In this document: one piece after another, positions 1 to 8,866 of the stretch | Layout of the letters: each line of letters starts with the position of its first letter | How positions within the stretch are numbered: the first letter of the stretch is position 1 | NCBI GenBank assembly: GCA_965220535.1 | Contig: OZ244833.1 | Span: forward strand, 2,170,001 to 2,234,000 | Source of the DNA: HK1 sp965220535 | Lineage (GTDB): Bacteria > Pseudomonadota > Gammaproteobacteria > HK1 | Direction of reading: 5' to 3' | Length of the DNA: 64,000 nt | Program-made: the position numbers and the translations under genes | The notes under the pieces: generated by a model | The model's database searches: none | Seen by the model: only the letters and a program-made list of their open reading frames with translations | Told to the model about the DNA's origin: nothing

Positions 1-1448
1 CAGCCGCAGAGTCCGGCGATCGCTCCGAGGAGAAAAAAAGCGATCGCCGGCAACCACGCCGCCCCCGCATCGGGGCTCGAACCGAGGCCCCCGAAGAGCG
101 GGGGCAGGAAAAAAAGCGCGACGATACCCGCGACGATACAAAGGAAAAACGAGAGGGCGAAGCCGATGCGCCGGGCGGGGGAAGCGCTGTGCTTCGAGGC
201 CGTCGTCCATCGGACAAGCGATCGGAGGCCTCGCCGCAGTCGCTTGGGGAGATCCGGATCGGGCTCGCCGGATGCCCCCTCGATCGTCGATGCGCTCGGG
301 TTCGCCTCCGCTCCCGACGCGCTTGCCTGCGATTGCGCTTGCCGCTCTTGTGCGCTCGAAAGTTCTTTTTCGATCGCCCGCACTTCGGCTTCGACCCCGC
401 GATAGGCGGCCAGCGACCGCTCCGCTTCGCTCAGGCTTTCGGGGTCGATCCGCGCTTGCATCCCGGGGGGCGTTCCGAGTTCGCGTCCCGCGACGTCCCG
501 CTCGGCCAGGGCTTCGCGTTCGCCTTGCCGGGCATGCTGCAAATCGCTTTCCCATTCCTTCAACTGCCGAAGGCGTGTCCGGATGCGTGCCGGCATCGCG
601 GGATCCGGGGAGTTCGCGCTCAATCCGCTCGCTTGGAACTCCCGCTCGCGGAACTGCGCTTCGGCGCGGGCGGTCTCGTATCGGTTTTTGGCTCGCTCGA
701 GCGCGTCTTCGAGTTTTTTCAGCCTTTCGATTTCGTCTCCGCGCAGGCGATCCATCGCCGGGGGAAAATCCTCGCGCATCGCTTCGATTTCGCGCGAGCG
801 CTTGCGATGGGCAAGCCATTCCTTGGCCCGCAAGACGCGCGGGAGGCGCTCGATCCGCCGGCCGAGGCCTGCAAGTTCCTCCTCCAACGCCCTAAGACGC
901 CCTTCTTCGCGCACCAAGGCTCGCTGCTCTTCCTCGATGCCCCGCAGTTCCGCCTCGGCCTCGCCCAAGGCTTTGGCTTCGCGGTGGCCGAAGCGAGGAC
1001 CGACGGCGACCTTGCAGGCCTTCCTTGCGCTTTCGAAGTCGTAGCCCCCGGCGAGCCCGCGAGCGATCTCGCGGGCGATATCCGCATCGTGCCGACCCTC
1101 GCCCGCCAGCAAATCCTCGACATGCAAGAGATAGCCGTCGAGATGATGCGCTTCGGGCAAAGGCGGCTCGCTTCGCTGACCGGCGCAGCTCCACTGCAGG
1201 CTGCGGCCGCTGCGCACGACCTGCCACCGGCTCCCGTCGGAATCCTCGAATTCCGCTTCGATATCGACGGCCTCGCTCGAAGGCAAAGCCCGCGCATCGA
1301 GCAGCGCCCGTACCGCCCGCACGATGCTGCTCTTGCCGGAGGCGTTGGGACCGTGAACGATATTGATGTCATCCGCCAAGCCGTCGAGTTCGAAAGCGGG
1401 AGGGGCGAGCCCCGCCAGCCGCCGAATGGCGATGCGGTGCAATTTCAC
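1..1448 (-). CDS. SbcC/YhaN-like AAA ATPase with membrane hairpin (partial)
   Basis: This is the start of a large SMC/Rad50-type ATPase whose 3' end lies beyond the left edge. It begins at a GTG whose last two bases overlap the stop of the upstream phosphoesterase gene (GTGA overlap), so the two are translationally coupled. Residues 34-41 form a Walker A site (GPNASGKS). A long charged, Glu/Arg-rich coiled-coil stretch follows. Near residues 425-482 there are two hydrophobic segments (one containing FALSFFLCIVAG, one WLPAIAFFLLGA), a membrane hairpin of the kind seen in YhaN-like rather than classical SbcC proteins. The role is inferred: with its partner it would act in DNA end processing or repair, possibly tethered to the membrane. 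Walker B and the second coil are outside the window. Confidence 0.85.
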   Translation of the reverse strand, partial: MKLHRIAIRRLAGLAPPAFELDGLADDINIVHGPNASGKSSIVRAVRALLDARALPSSEAVDIEAEFEDSDGSRWQVVRSGRSLQWSCAGQRSEPPLPEAHHLDGYLLHVEDLLAGEGRHDADIAREIARGLAGGYDFESARKACKVAVGPRFGHREAKALGEAEAELRGIEEEQRALVREEGRLRALEEELAGLGRRIERLPRVLRAKEWLAHRKRSREIEAMREDFPPAMDRLRGDEIERLKKLEDALERAKNRYETARAEAQFREREFQASGLSANSPDPAMPARIRTRLRQLKEWESDLQHARQGEREALAERDVAGRELGTPPGMQARIDPESLSEAERSLAAYRGVEAEVRAIEKELSSAQERQAQSQASASGAEANPSASTIEGASGEPDPDLPKRLRRGLRSLVRWTTASKHSASPARRIGFALSFFLCIVAGIVALFFLPPLFGGLGSSPDAGAAWLPAIAFFLLGAIAGLCG

Positions 1449-2866
1449 GATCCCCCTTCCTCTTTCTCGGGGTCGCGGCGTTGTTCCTGCAAGGCGTCGA
1501 GCGCCGAAAACGCGGCTTCTTCGAGCAATCCGGCGACGGTCTCGTCATCCGGCGGGGATCCCGCGACGCGGCGAAAAGCGCCGCGATGGCGTCGTCGCTC
1601 GAGGCGTTGTCGAAAGCCGTCGATCAAGGAGCGCCGCAAGGCCTCGTCCTCGGGCTTTTTATCCTTCGAGCGCAAAGCGAGGATGCGGCGAGCGAGGAGG
1701 GCCAAGGGGTCGCTGCCCCGAGCCAGATCATCGAGATCGATCGGCGGGCGCGTTTCCATGCGCCAGTCGTGGACGAAATAACGGATGCCCTTTTGCTCGA
1801 TATCGAAGTTGTCGATCAAGTCCTCGCTTTCGAGGCGTCGCTCGATCCCCCGTCGCCCCGATATCCGACCGCAAAAACGCAAGCGACAGCCGACGGCCAA
1901 GGGGTGCAAACTCGCTCGCTCTTTGCCCGCATCGAAGCGTGCCTTCGAATATCCGTCGACGATCCCTCGATGCAATCGCCCGATGGCATCCTCGATCCGC
2001 ACCCCCACATCCTCGTAGCCCTCGATGCCCTCGAGCGAGACCTCGACTTCCTCCCATCGCAAAGGGGCCAATGGCAGGTGCTCGATGTCAAGGCCCGCCG
2101 GGGTGCATTCGAGGATCCATGGGCCGTGTGGCCCCGCTTCGCCCGGATCGAGTCCGGTCAGGGAGCCGAGATATCCCATCGGACGGGGGGCGGTCAAGGC
2201 ATCGGATTTGTGGATATGACCGAGCAGCCAGGCATCGACCGGGGCGGCGGCGAGATCGCTCGATCGCACCGGGGCCCAACGGCTCCCGGGGGCATCCCGA
2301 TCGCAATGGAGAAGACCGATCACCGGGCCGCGGCGCGCATCGAGATCGGGCAGACGCGGCCCGAGCGGCAGGAGAGTCTCCAAGGGGCTGTTTCGTACGA
2401 CGGGGCTCGGGAAGGACCAGCCCAGCAGATGCACCGCCGCGCCGCTTTTGTCCTCCAAGGTCAACGTTTCCCACCGACCGCCCCGCCCGAGCAGATAAAA
2501 GCCGCCGCCCCTAAGGACGCCCCCGAGGCTGCCCGCCTTGCCGTCGAGCGCGAGGATATCGGCCAGTCGCGGCAGGGTCTGCCCGTCGTGGTTGCCGTTG
2601 ACCGCGATGACCGGCACTTCGGCTTCGGCGAGGCGTTCGATCCCGCGACGAAGCTCGCCGCAGGCTTCGTAAAAATCGTCCTCGTCGTCGATTACGTCCC
2701 CGGCCAGCAGCAGCGCCGCGATATCGTGATCGAGCGCGTAATCGACGCAACGGCGAAACGCCGCCGCGGGCCCGACTCCAAGGATCGGGCGGGATTCGCC
2801 GAGGGCCGCAGGAAGACGCGAGGGCGTGCGTCCCAAGTGGATATCGCCCAAACACAGAAACTTCAT
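1445..2866 (-). CDS. SbcD/YhaO-like DNA repair metallophosphoesterase
   Basis: The protein has 473 residues and is a calcineurin-like phosphoesterase of the SbcD/Mre11/YhaO type. Metal-binding motifs are visible in order: GDIHLG at the N-terminus, GDVIDDEDDF, GNHD, and GHIHKSD. The family is the nuclease partner of an SMC-like ATPase, and here that ATPase is the directly overlapping next gene. An in-frame extension upstream exists, but the ATG at 2866 puts MKFLCLGDIHLG at the start, as usual for the family, and has AAAGG about 9 bases upstream. The C-terminal third (Arg/Glu-rich capping region) is unlike E. coli SbcD and closer in plan to YhaO. Assignment to the family is firm; the exact substrate is not shown by the sequence. 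Confidence 0.9.
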   Translation of the reverse strand: MKFLCLGDIHLGRTPSRLPAALGESRPILGVGPAAAFRRCVDYALDHDIAALLLAGDVIDDEDDFYEACGELRRGIERLAEAEVPVIAVNGNHDGQTLPRLADILALDGKAGSLGGVLRGGGFYLLGRGGRWETLTLEDKSGAAVHLLGWSFPSPVVRNSPLETLLPLGPRLPDLDARRGPVIGLLHCDRDAPGSRWAPVRSSDLAAAPVDAWLLGHIHKSDALTAPRPMGYLGSLTGLDPGEAGPHGPWILECTPAGLDIEHLPLAPLRWEEVEVSLEGIEGYEDVGVRIEDAIGRLHRGIVDGYSKARFDAGKERASLHPLAVGCRLRFCGRISGRRGIERRLESEDLIDNFDIEQKGIRYFVHDWRMETRPPIDLDDLARGSDPLALLARRILALRSKDKKPEDEALRRSLIDGFRQRLERRRHRGAFRRVAGSPPDDETVAGLLEEAAFSALDALQEQRRDPEKEEGGS

Positions 2867-3011
2867 CCGAAGGGCCTTTATCCCCCTATCCGAGTCGTCG
2901 GATCGGCAGCGAAGACGAGAAGTCGGCAAGGGCTCCGCAAGGGGTCCGTGTAAGGGCTCCGCAAGGGCTCGTCGCGATATCGCTTCGAAGACGCTCTTCG
3001 GGCGAGCGCGA

Positions 3012-3356
3012 TCAACCCTTGAACGTTTCCTCGTAGCGCTCCTCGTCGAATCCGATCAGGAGCGTTTTTCCGACGCGCAAGGCCGGAGCCCGCAAATTAC
3101 CGGTCGGACCCAGCATGGCGTCGATCAGCTCCTCCTCGGGAGCCCCGCGGATGGTGAAGACCGTGGTCTTCTTGCCCTTCGATACGATGGCGCGCGAACA
3201 ACCCTCGGCGAGGGAAAAAGCGTCCTCGCGCCCGAGCTTTCTTGATGCGGGAATGACATCGTCCGGCACGAGACGATGGGCGTCCAAGAATGCGGACGCC
3301 TTCTCGCAAGTTCGTCAGCCCTTGCGGTAGTGGTACCAGTTGATCTGTCGGTTCAT
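3012..3356 (-). CDS. ArsC-like redox protein with selenocysteine (TGA codon 14)
   Basis: Read through one TGA, this frame gives a 114-residue thioredoxin-fold protein of the ArsC/Spx/YffB superfamily. It starts at an ATG with an AGGAG site 6 bases upstream. The N-terminus reads NWYHYRKG-U-RTCEKA: TGA at 3317-3315 stands where relatives have the first Cys of a CxxC (KxCxxCxKA). Downstream conserved features are present: KGKKTTVF, a GNLRAPALRVGKTLLIGF segment typical of the ArsC-like group, and normal length. Without readthrough, the downstream frame has no ATG and lacks the redox motif. A perfect hairpin follows the TGA (separate entry). Likely function: a thiol/selenol oxidoreductase; true arsenate reduction is unproven. 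A simple nonsense mutation is the alternative, but the hairpin and a second case in this window argue against it. Confidence 0.85.
3279..3300 (-). promoter_or_regulatory. Bacterial SECIS hairpin of the ArsC-like gene
   Basis: Fourteen bases after the in-frame TGA, GGCGTCC pairs perfectly with GGACGCC around the eight-base loop GCATTCTT. The apical loop begins 22 nt after the TGA and its first base is G, matching the usual bacterial SECIS rule (loop 16-37 nt after UGA, G in the first two loop bases). It would be bound by the selenocysteine elongation factor SelB. It lies inside the coding sequence. Confidence 0.8.
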
Positions 3357-3455
3357 GGGGATCTCCTGTTCGAGGATGGATGAGATGAACGAGACGGCGA
3401 ATGATAACGAGTTCGATCGCAAGGACTCGAAGAGTTTCGAAGTCTGGGCACGATT

Positions 3456-5132
3456 TCAATGAGCGCCCTCGAGCGCGGTGAACAGCGGTGCGGCCACGCT
3501 CTCGATCTCGACATCGATGCATGCGCACGAACCGCATCGAAGCGCCGCTTCGAGGGCGGCATCGAGGCCGTCGACGGTGCGCACGCGTTCGCCGTAGGCG
3601 CCCAAAGCCTGCGCCACCCGATCATAGCGAGCCTTCGGCGAGAGTTCGCAGCCGATCAGTCGATCCCGTCCGTATTCCCGCAGCTGGATTCGATGCTCGG
3701 CATTCCAGCGGAAATCGTTGCCGATCACCGCGATGAATCGTGCCCCTTGGCGGACGGCGGTGTCGAATTCCGGGAGATGGAATCCCGCCGAGCCGTCGCC
3801 CATCATCGCCACGATCGTGGCTTGCGGCCGCACGAGGGCGGCGGCCAATGCCTGGCAAAGCCCCCCGCCGATGGCCCCGAAGGGACCGTTGACGATACGG
3901 GTGGGGGCATGGCAAAGCGCTTGCGCCCATTGGCCGTATTCGCCGCCGTCACAAACCAAAATCGGATCGTCGGCGGCGTCCAACAGCCTTTGCACCGCGG
4001 CGCAGACGAGACGGGGGTGGAGTCCTCGCTCCGGCGCCGGAGCCGCCTCCGATCGCCCCGGGAGCGCTTCCGGCGGGGGATCGCCGTCGACGATCTCGTT
4101 CCGACAAGCGATCGTTTGCGCCACCCGTTGCCGCCAAGGATCGCCGCTCGAGCTGCCAGACCCTCCTGCTTGCACGATCGCCTGTGCGGTTTCGACGGGG
4201 TCGGCGCAAGCGCTGAAAACGAGGCGCTCTCCGACCGCCTTTCGCGCCCTTTCGATCGTATCGGGTTCGGGATCGATCACCGCCAGCCTCGCTTCTTCGC
4301 CGAGGGTCGGGGGCTGCGCGAAATTCAAAGAGAAGTCCGGCGTCTTCCCCAACAACACGACGATGTCGGCTTGGGCAAGGCATTCGGGGAATGCGCCCAG
4401 CACCGGATCGCGCAGCCCGCGCGGACTCTCCATCGCGACGACCGGCGCGGCGATCGCCCTTTCCAAGGCATCGACAAGCGCCCCTTGGCGGCTGCGGGAA
4501 AGCGAAGGGCCGGTCAGCACGAGCGGCCGCTCGGCTTTTTCCACCAGATCCCCCAAGCGGGCGGCGAGCGACGAATCCGGCGGGAGCGCGGCAGGAGCGA
4601 AAAGCGTCGCCTCGACCGACCGATCTCGCTCGGCCACCGGGGCCTTCAGAAGATCGAAAGGCAAGGCCAGATGCACCGGACCCGGGCGAGGCGAAAGCGC
4701 CTTTGCGATCAGCTGCGCCGACATCCGGCCGATGTCCCCGGGGCGCTCGGGTCTCATCGACGCCTTGATGCCGGCGCGCGCGATCTCCTTTTGTGCCAGT
4801 TCCTGAAAAGCGCCTTTTCCGGCGGCGGCGATCGGAGCGTCCCCGGCTAGCAGCACCACCGGGCTTTCGGAAAAACGAGCGCCGAAGAGGGGCGACAGGG
4901 CGTTGGCGAAGCCCGGTCCGGCGGTGACGAGAGCGATGCCCGGGGTGCCGGTCAGCTGCGCCGAGGCATCGGCCATGAACACCGCCGCCGCTTCGTGGCG
5001 AACGTGCACGATGTCGATGCCGCTATCGATACAAGCGTCGTAAACCGGCATGATCTGGTTGCCGGAAAGACTGAAAATCCGGCGGACTCCGGCCTCGACG
5101 AGGGTTTTTACGAGGAGCGCAGCTCCGTTCAT
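3456..5132 (-). CDS. Thiamine pyrophosphate-dependent enzyme, acetolactate synthase-like
   Basis: The 558-residue protein has the three-domain plan of the acetolactate synthase/benzoylformate decarboxylase superfamily. The N-terminal Pyr domain carries the activating Glu in VRHEAAAVFMADA and the glycine-rich GPGFANAL segment. The C-terminal TPP-binding motif begins at MGDGSAGFHLPEFDTA and ends near VIGNDFRWN. An ATG with GGAGG 10 bases upstream supports the start. Unlike biosynthetic IlvB there is no regulatory-subunit gene beside it, so it is more likely a catabolic decarboxylase or C-C lyase (inference). It follows the selenoprotein gene in reverse order by about 100 bases on the same strand, but no common pathway is evident. 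Substrate unknown. Confidence 0.85.
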   Translation of the reverse strand: MNGAALLVKTLVEAGVRRIFSLSGNQIMPVYDACIDSGIDIVHVRHEAAAVFMADASAQLTGTPGIALVTAGPGFANALSPLFGARFSESPVVLLAGDAPIAAAGKGAFQELAQKEIARAGIKASMRPERPGDIGRMSAQLIAKALSPRPGPVHLALPFDLLKAPVAERDRSVEATLFAPAALPPDSSLAARLGDLVEKAERPLVLTGPSLSRSRQGALVDALERAIAAPVVAMESPRGLRDPVLGAFPECLAQADIVVLLGKTPDFSLNFAQPPTLGEEARLAVIDPEPDTIERARKAVGERLVFSACADPVETAQAIVQAGGSGSSSGDPWRQRVAQTIACRNEIVDGDPPPEALPGRSEAAPAPERGLHPRLVCAAVQRLLDAADDPILVCDGGEYGQWAQALCHAPTRIVNGPFGAIGGGLCQALAAALVRPQATIVAMMGDGSAGFHLPEFDTAVRQGARFIAVIGNDFRWNAEHRIQLREYGRDRLIGCELSPKARYDRVAQALGAYGERVRTVDGLDAALEAALRCGSCACIDVEIESVAAPLFTALEGAH

Positions 5133-5457
5133 CGCTACCGATCCTCCGATGGCGCCTCGGCCATTATCTGCAAAATCATGATTTTCGACCGCAGGGCGAG
5201 AGCGAGGGTATCCCCCCCTATCGAGGGGGGAGGGCTCGTATGGGATACGCCGCCTCGGGTGCTTTCGCCGATCGAATCCGGCGCTTTTCGAAACCGGTAT
5301 TCCCCAAGTGAAGAGGGCTATACCGAGACTATAACAATGCGGTATTTAAAACGCCTGTTTCTCCTGGTGCGGCAAGCGGCTATGTCGGCGGCTTTTTCAA
5401 CAAAGCGGACAACGACGAGTGTCCGTCAATGGAGTGTTTACAACGGTGAATATCCCG
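5133..5457. other. Non-coding stretch, nothing recognised
   Basis: Between the divergent TPP-enzyme gene and the decayed secreted gene there is no supported gene. A CCCCCC-TATCGA-GGGGGG inverted repeat sits near 5213-5230; its role is unknown. Confidence 0.5.
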
Positions 5458-6633
5458 ATGATCGATCGCGCCGATTCGAGCCTTTGCCCAAGGTCGATCT
5501 TGCGCTCGCTCAGGATTGGAAAGCTGCTTCGCTCGGCGTTCTTGGCCGCCCTTGTTCTGGGCTCGTTATCGATGCTTGCCATCTTCCCCGGCCTTGCGAG
5601 CGCTCAATCGGTGAGCCCGCCGAAAACTGTATAGCAGCCTCGGATTATCCCAACAATCCCGGTGCGGCCTATGGAAGAGTTCTTCGAAATGATTGCGCCC
5701 ACCCTGTCGATCTCGTCGGCATGTGGTTCACAAGGGAGTCCCGATATTTGTAGGCAGTCCGGAAGTCCTATGGCAGCAGAAGGCGGGCTGAGCGGTGTAC
5801 GTAGCGTCATTCGGTCCCGGGTTTGTCTCGTTTATACCGATGCCGAAAAACAATACGACTCGGGCGTTAAGGAATGTAGTCTGTTACCAGTCCCGACCTC
5901 ACGATGTGCAATGCAGTGGGTACCTACGCTATCGTCTATCCGGGTGCGCTCCCGACAGGCACTATCAACACGACCGGGACCACGTTGATCGCCCAACGAA
6001 GGCTCAGGCTCGGTCAGCGTCAGCGTTTCGCTCTCGGCGCAACCCGATTCGGATGTCAACCTCGATCTATCGAGCGACAACTCCGACGTGACGTTCACTC
6101 CATCTTCGCTGACCTTTACCTCCGGCAACTATTCCACCGTTCAGAACGTCAGCTTCCGCGCGGCGCAAGACGACGATATCACCGACGATTCCGCCACGAT
6201 CACCATCGCCCCTCGTGTCGGCGCAAGCCGGGACATCGACGACGTTAGCAATGAAGACGTCTATCCCACCGCGACCGAAAGGGGCAACGGCACCTTCATC
6301 GTCACCTTGGGCGCCCCTCCGGCTTCGAGCGCCACCCTCTCGGTGATAAGCGACGATACGAGCGGGGCGACGGTCTCGCCGGCGACGCTGACCTTCATCG
6401 CCGCTAACGACGACACGGCGCCGGAGGTGACGGTCGTCGCCGAGGAGGATTTCGACTACAAAAAGGCGTCGCGAGCGTTCACGGTGCAGGTGCTGACGCG
6501 CACCGGCGGTGGCGGGGCGTTGGTCAACAACAGCGCCCAGGGCGGGGTTCGACGCGAGGGCGGTGTTTTCTCCTTCGACTCCCCTTCGGCGGCAGGCCAG
6601 ATCCTGCGCGGCCGACCGGGTCGCAAGAGATAG
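5458..6633 (+). pseudogene. Frameshifted secreted protein with Calx-beta-like repeat and module tail
   Basis: An intact signal peptide opens this stretch (ATG 5458; LLRSAFLAALVLGSLSM then GLASAQ), but the frame stops at 5634. A second frame (about 5608-5753) continues with NCIAASDYPNNPGAAYGRVL and LRNDCAHPVDL, a third (about 5795-5990) with further Cys-containing sequence, and from about 5989 a frame reads NEGSGSVSVSLSAQ, a Calx-beta-like repeat, up to the stop at 6631-6633. Near its end AFTVQVLTRTGGGGALVNNSA matches the tail of the four-Cys module found in the giant protein at 61224. The pieces fit one secreted adhesin-like gene broken by several frameshifts. The module tail is fused directly to the repeat, without the rest of the module, so a recombination has also occurred. 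A mosaic of several degraded genes is possible. Confidence 0.6.
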
Positions 6634-6639
6634 GGACGG

Positions 6640-7157
6640 GCTAGGGACGACGGGATCGGGGCAAGGCACAATATCCGCTCCCGTAAAGGCCTATCGTCGA
6701 CAACGCCGACTCCTGCGCCGATCCTTTCGTCGGGAGATCTTCGATATCAAGCCGACGAGGGCGTCGACCGACGGGCGCGTCTTCGTCGAAGTTATCGACG
6801 ACGCCGGACGCGTCGCTTCGACGACGAGCGACCCCGGCCGTGCGGCTCTCTTTACCCCCGCCCGCACGCGGCCGGCCGACCTCGCACGGGCGAACCCCGA
6901 CGATGACGCCTACCTTATCGATGCTGCCGCCGCCCCCGCTTCAACCGCGACACGACCGCCGGCCACGCTACCTCATCGATACCTACCGGCGGGGCGAGCG
7001 CAAGTACCTCGTCTACGGCGTGTGGACTCATCGCGTCTGGCTCTATACCAAAGATCGCGCCAAAGCGACGAGCTGCGATGATGAGCGAGCCTGCGCGCTC
7101 GCGGCCGTACTGAATGCCGATATTGCGCCCGGCTTCCGCTCGCTGAAACTCGCATAG
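6640..7157 (+). pseudogene. Probable gene remnant in shifting frames
   Basis: Protein-like sequence is spread over two frames. One (about 6720-6960) contains IFDIKPTRASTDGRVFVEV and DDDAYLIDAAAAP. The other (about 6950-7157) ends with RYLIDTYRRGERKYLVYG, WTHRVWLYTKDRAK and a Cys pair, finishing at a TAG directly followed by a strong hairpin. The product is not recognised. The hairpin immediately after the stop suggests that the 3' end is that of a once real gene. Confidence 0.35.
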
Positions 7158-7158
7158 C

Positions 7159-7187
7159 CCGATCCCCGCTCGCGCGGCGGGGATCGG
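7159..7187 (+). terminator. Terminator-like hairpin
   Basis: CCGATCCCCGC pairs perfectly over 11 bases with GCGGGGATCGG, loop of 7, two bases after the stop of the preceding remnant. There is no T-run, so classical rho-independent activity is uncertain. Confidence 0.5.
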
Positions 7188-7776
7188 CACGCGCTCGCCC
7201 ACGGGCGAGCCTTCGAAGGCTTGCCGGCCCCGCCCCCGCGAGCGGCGGCAGTGAGCGAGCCCCAAGCCAAGCCCCGCAGCCAAGACCCGCAGCGATGAGC
7301 CCTCGGCGCAACCGACCTCGATTCGCCGTCAGGTGCTTGATAAAGCATCCGTCGCCTGCCCTTTTCTTGCCCGCCACACCGGCAGCGTGCCGCACCCCTT
7401 GCCTTTCGCTCGACGCGAAAATCGCAACCGGCAAAGCCTTCGCCGTGACCACCGGTCCTAAGAGTGCCGCTTTTCGAAAGCCCTTCCGATCCCACCGAGA
7501 CCTGTCCGCCGAGTCGCCAATCTCGCGGCGGTGTACCATTTTCCGAGTCTTCGGCGGAATGCGGAATCGGACGAGGGTATCGACTCGTTGCCGCGGTCGA
7601 TCGATCGCTCCTCGTATCGATCTCGGATCGATCTTTTGCAATATCGAATCATCCGCTCGAAACCATCGGCCTCGCGCCGAAGAAAACCGTGATCCATGAG
7701 TTCGCCTCGGGGTCGATAGCGCAAGACGTCGGGTCCGCGAAAGAGGATCGCGGCGAAGAAAATCGGGAGACGAACG
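7188..7776. other. Non-coding stretch, nothing recognised
   Basis: About 590 bases with only short overlapping open frames on both strands, none with a family signature. GGGAGA at 7768-7773 is the ribosome site of the following gene. Confidence 0.5.
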
Positions 7777-8763
7777 ATGGATGCAGCCGCGTTACATGAA
7801 GATGCCATCGTGATCGATGGCTTGGTGATCTCGAAATGGAGCGCATCCGTTTTCGAAGGAATGCGCACCGGTGGGCTGACCGCCGCCAACTGCACTTGCT
7901 CGGTGTGGGAGGGGTGTCGGGAGACGATGGAAAATATCGCGCGTTGGAAGCGATGGTTCCGTGAATACGACGATCTTTTGATGCCTGTGCAGACTACCGC
8001 GGATATCAGGCGCGCGAAGCACGAGAAGCGAACCGGGATCATCCTCGGCTGGCAGAATACATCGGCGCTCGAAGATCGCGCCGACTTCGTCGAAGTCTTT
8101 CGTGATCTCGGGGTGCGGGTGATGCAGTTGACCTACAACACCGCCAATTTCGTCGGCAGCGGTTGCTGGGAATCCCATGACGGCGGCTTGACGGATTTCG
8201 GCCGGGATGTGATCGACGAAATGAACCGCTGCGGAGTGTTGGTGGACCTTTCGCATGTCGGCCCGGTTACCAGCGCCCAAGCGCTGCGGCATTCGGCTCG
8301 CCCGGTTTCCTTCACCCACTGCTGTCCGGCGGCGATCAAGGATCATCCGCGCAACAAGAGCGACGAGGAAATGCGAGCGGTGGCGGAGCGCGGCGGCTTC
8401 GTCGGGATCGCCACCTATCCGCCCTTCATGCCTTGGGGGGACGACACCACGGTGGACCATTGCGTCGAGGTCATGGAGTATGCGATCGACGTTGTCGGGG
8501 AGGATGCGGTCGGGGTCGGCACCGACTTCACCGAAGATCAAGACCTCTCCTTTTTCGAATGGCTCCGGCGCGACAAAGGCGAAGGTCGCCTGCTGGTGCC
8601 CGGCACGCCCCGGGTTCCGCGCTTGCCCGAGGGTTTGGCGAGGCTGAACGAATTCCCCTCGCTGACGGCGGCGATGGTGCGCCGGGGCTGGGGCGAAAAG
8701 CGCATTCGCAAGATTTTGGGGGAGAACTGGCTTCGCTTCTTGGGCGATGCCTGGGGCGAATGA
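7777..8763 (+). CDS. Membrane dipeptidase family (M19) metallohydrolase
   Basis: The 328-residue protein belongs to the M19/renal dipeptidase family, a TIM-barrel amidohydrolase with a binuclear zinc site that cleaves dipeptides, D-containing dipeptides or related amides. Visible family features are the VIDGL start, NTANFVGSGCWE, the metal-binding VDLSHVG and SFTHCCPAA stretches, and the late Asp in VGVGTDFTED. GGGAGA lies 6 bases before the ATG. No signal peptide is present, so the enzyme is cytoplasmic. The next gene in the same direction, a drug/metabolite transporter, starts about 100 bases on, and the two could form an uptake-hydrolysis pair (inference). Confidence 0.88.
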   Translation: MDAAALHEDAIVIDGLVISKWSASVFEGMRTGGLTAANCTCSVWEGCRETMENIARWKRWFREYDDLLMPVQTTADIRRAKHEKRTGIILGWQNTSALEDRADFVEVFRDLGVRVMQLTYNTANFVGSGCWESHDGGLTDFGRDVIDEMNRCGVLVDLSHVGPVTSAQALRHSARPVSFTHCCPAAIKDHPRNKSDEEMRAVAERGGFVGIATYPPFMPWGDDTTVDHCVEVMEYAIDVVGEDAVGVGTDFTEDQDLSFFEWLRRDKGEGRLLVPGTPRVPRLPEGLARLNEFPSLTAAMVRRGWGEKRIRKILGENWLRFLGDAWGE

Positions 8764-8866
8764 AGGATCGACGACGGCGACGGCGACAAGACGCCGCGTG
8801 AGATCCTCCGCCCGGCGGCGTTGTCGATATTCGCTTTCCCGAGGCTGATGCGAGGAGCCGAAAAAT

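Noticed and set aside
189..1781. 530-codon plus-strand open frame
   Set aside because: It lies antisense to the SbcC/SbcD-like genes, which show Walker A and phosphoesterase motifs; its translation has no family signature.
1481..2953. 490-codon plus-strand open frame
   Set aside because: Mirror frame of the metallophosphoesterase gene in G+C-rich DNA.
3012..3287. Separate short gene starting with TTG downstream of the TGA
   Set aside because: It has no ribosome site, lacks the redox motif, and the upstream ATG with AGGAG continues in the same frame through the TGA.
6840..7157. Intact small gene ending before the hairpin
   Set aside because: Only the last 65 codons look protein-like and the matching upstream sequence is in another frame, so it is listed as a remnant.
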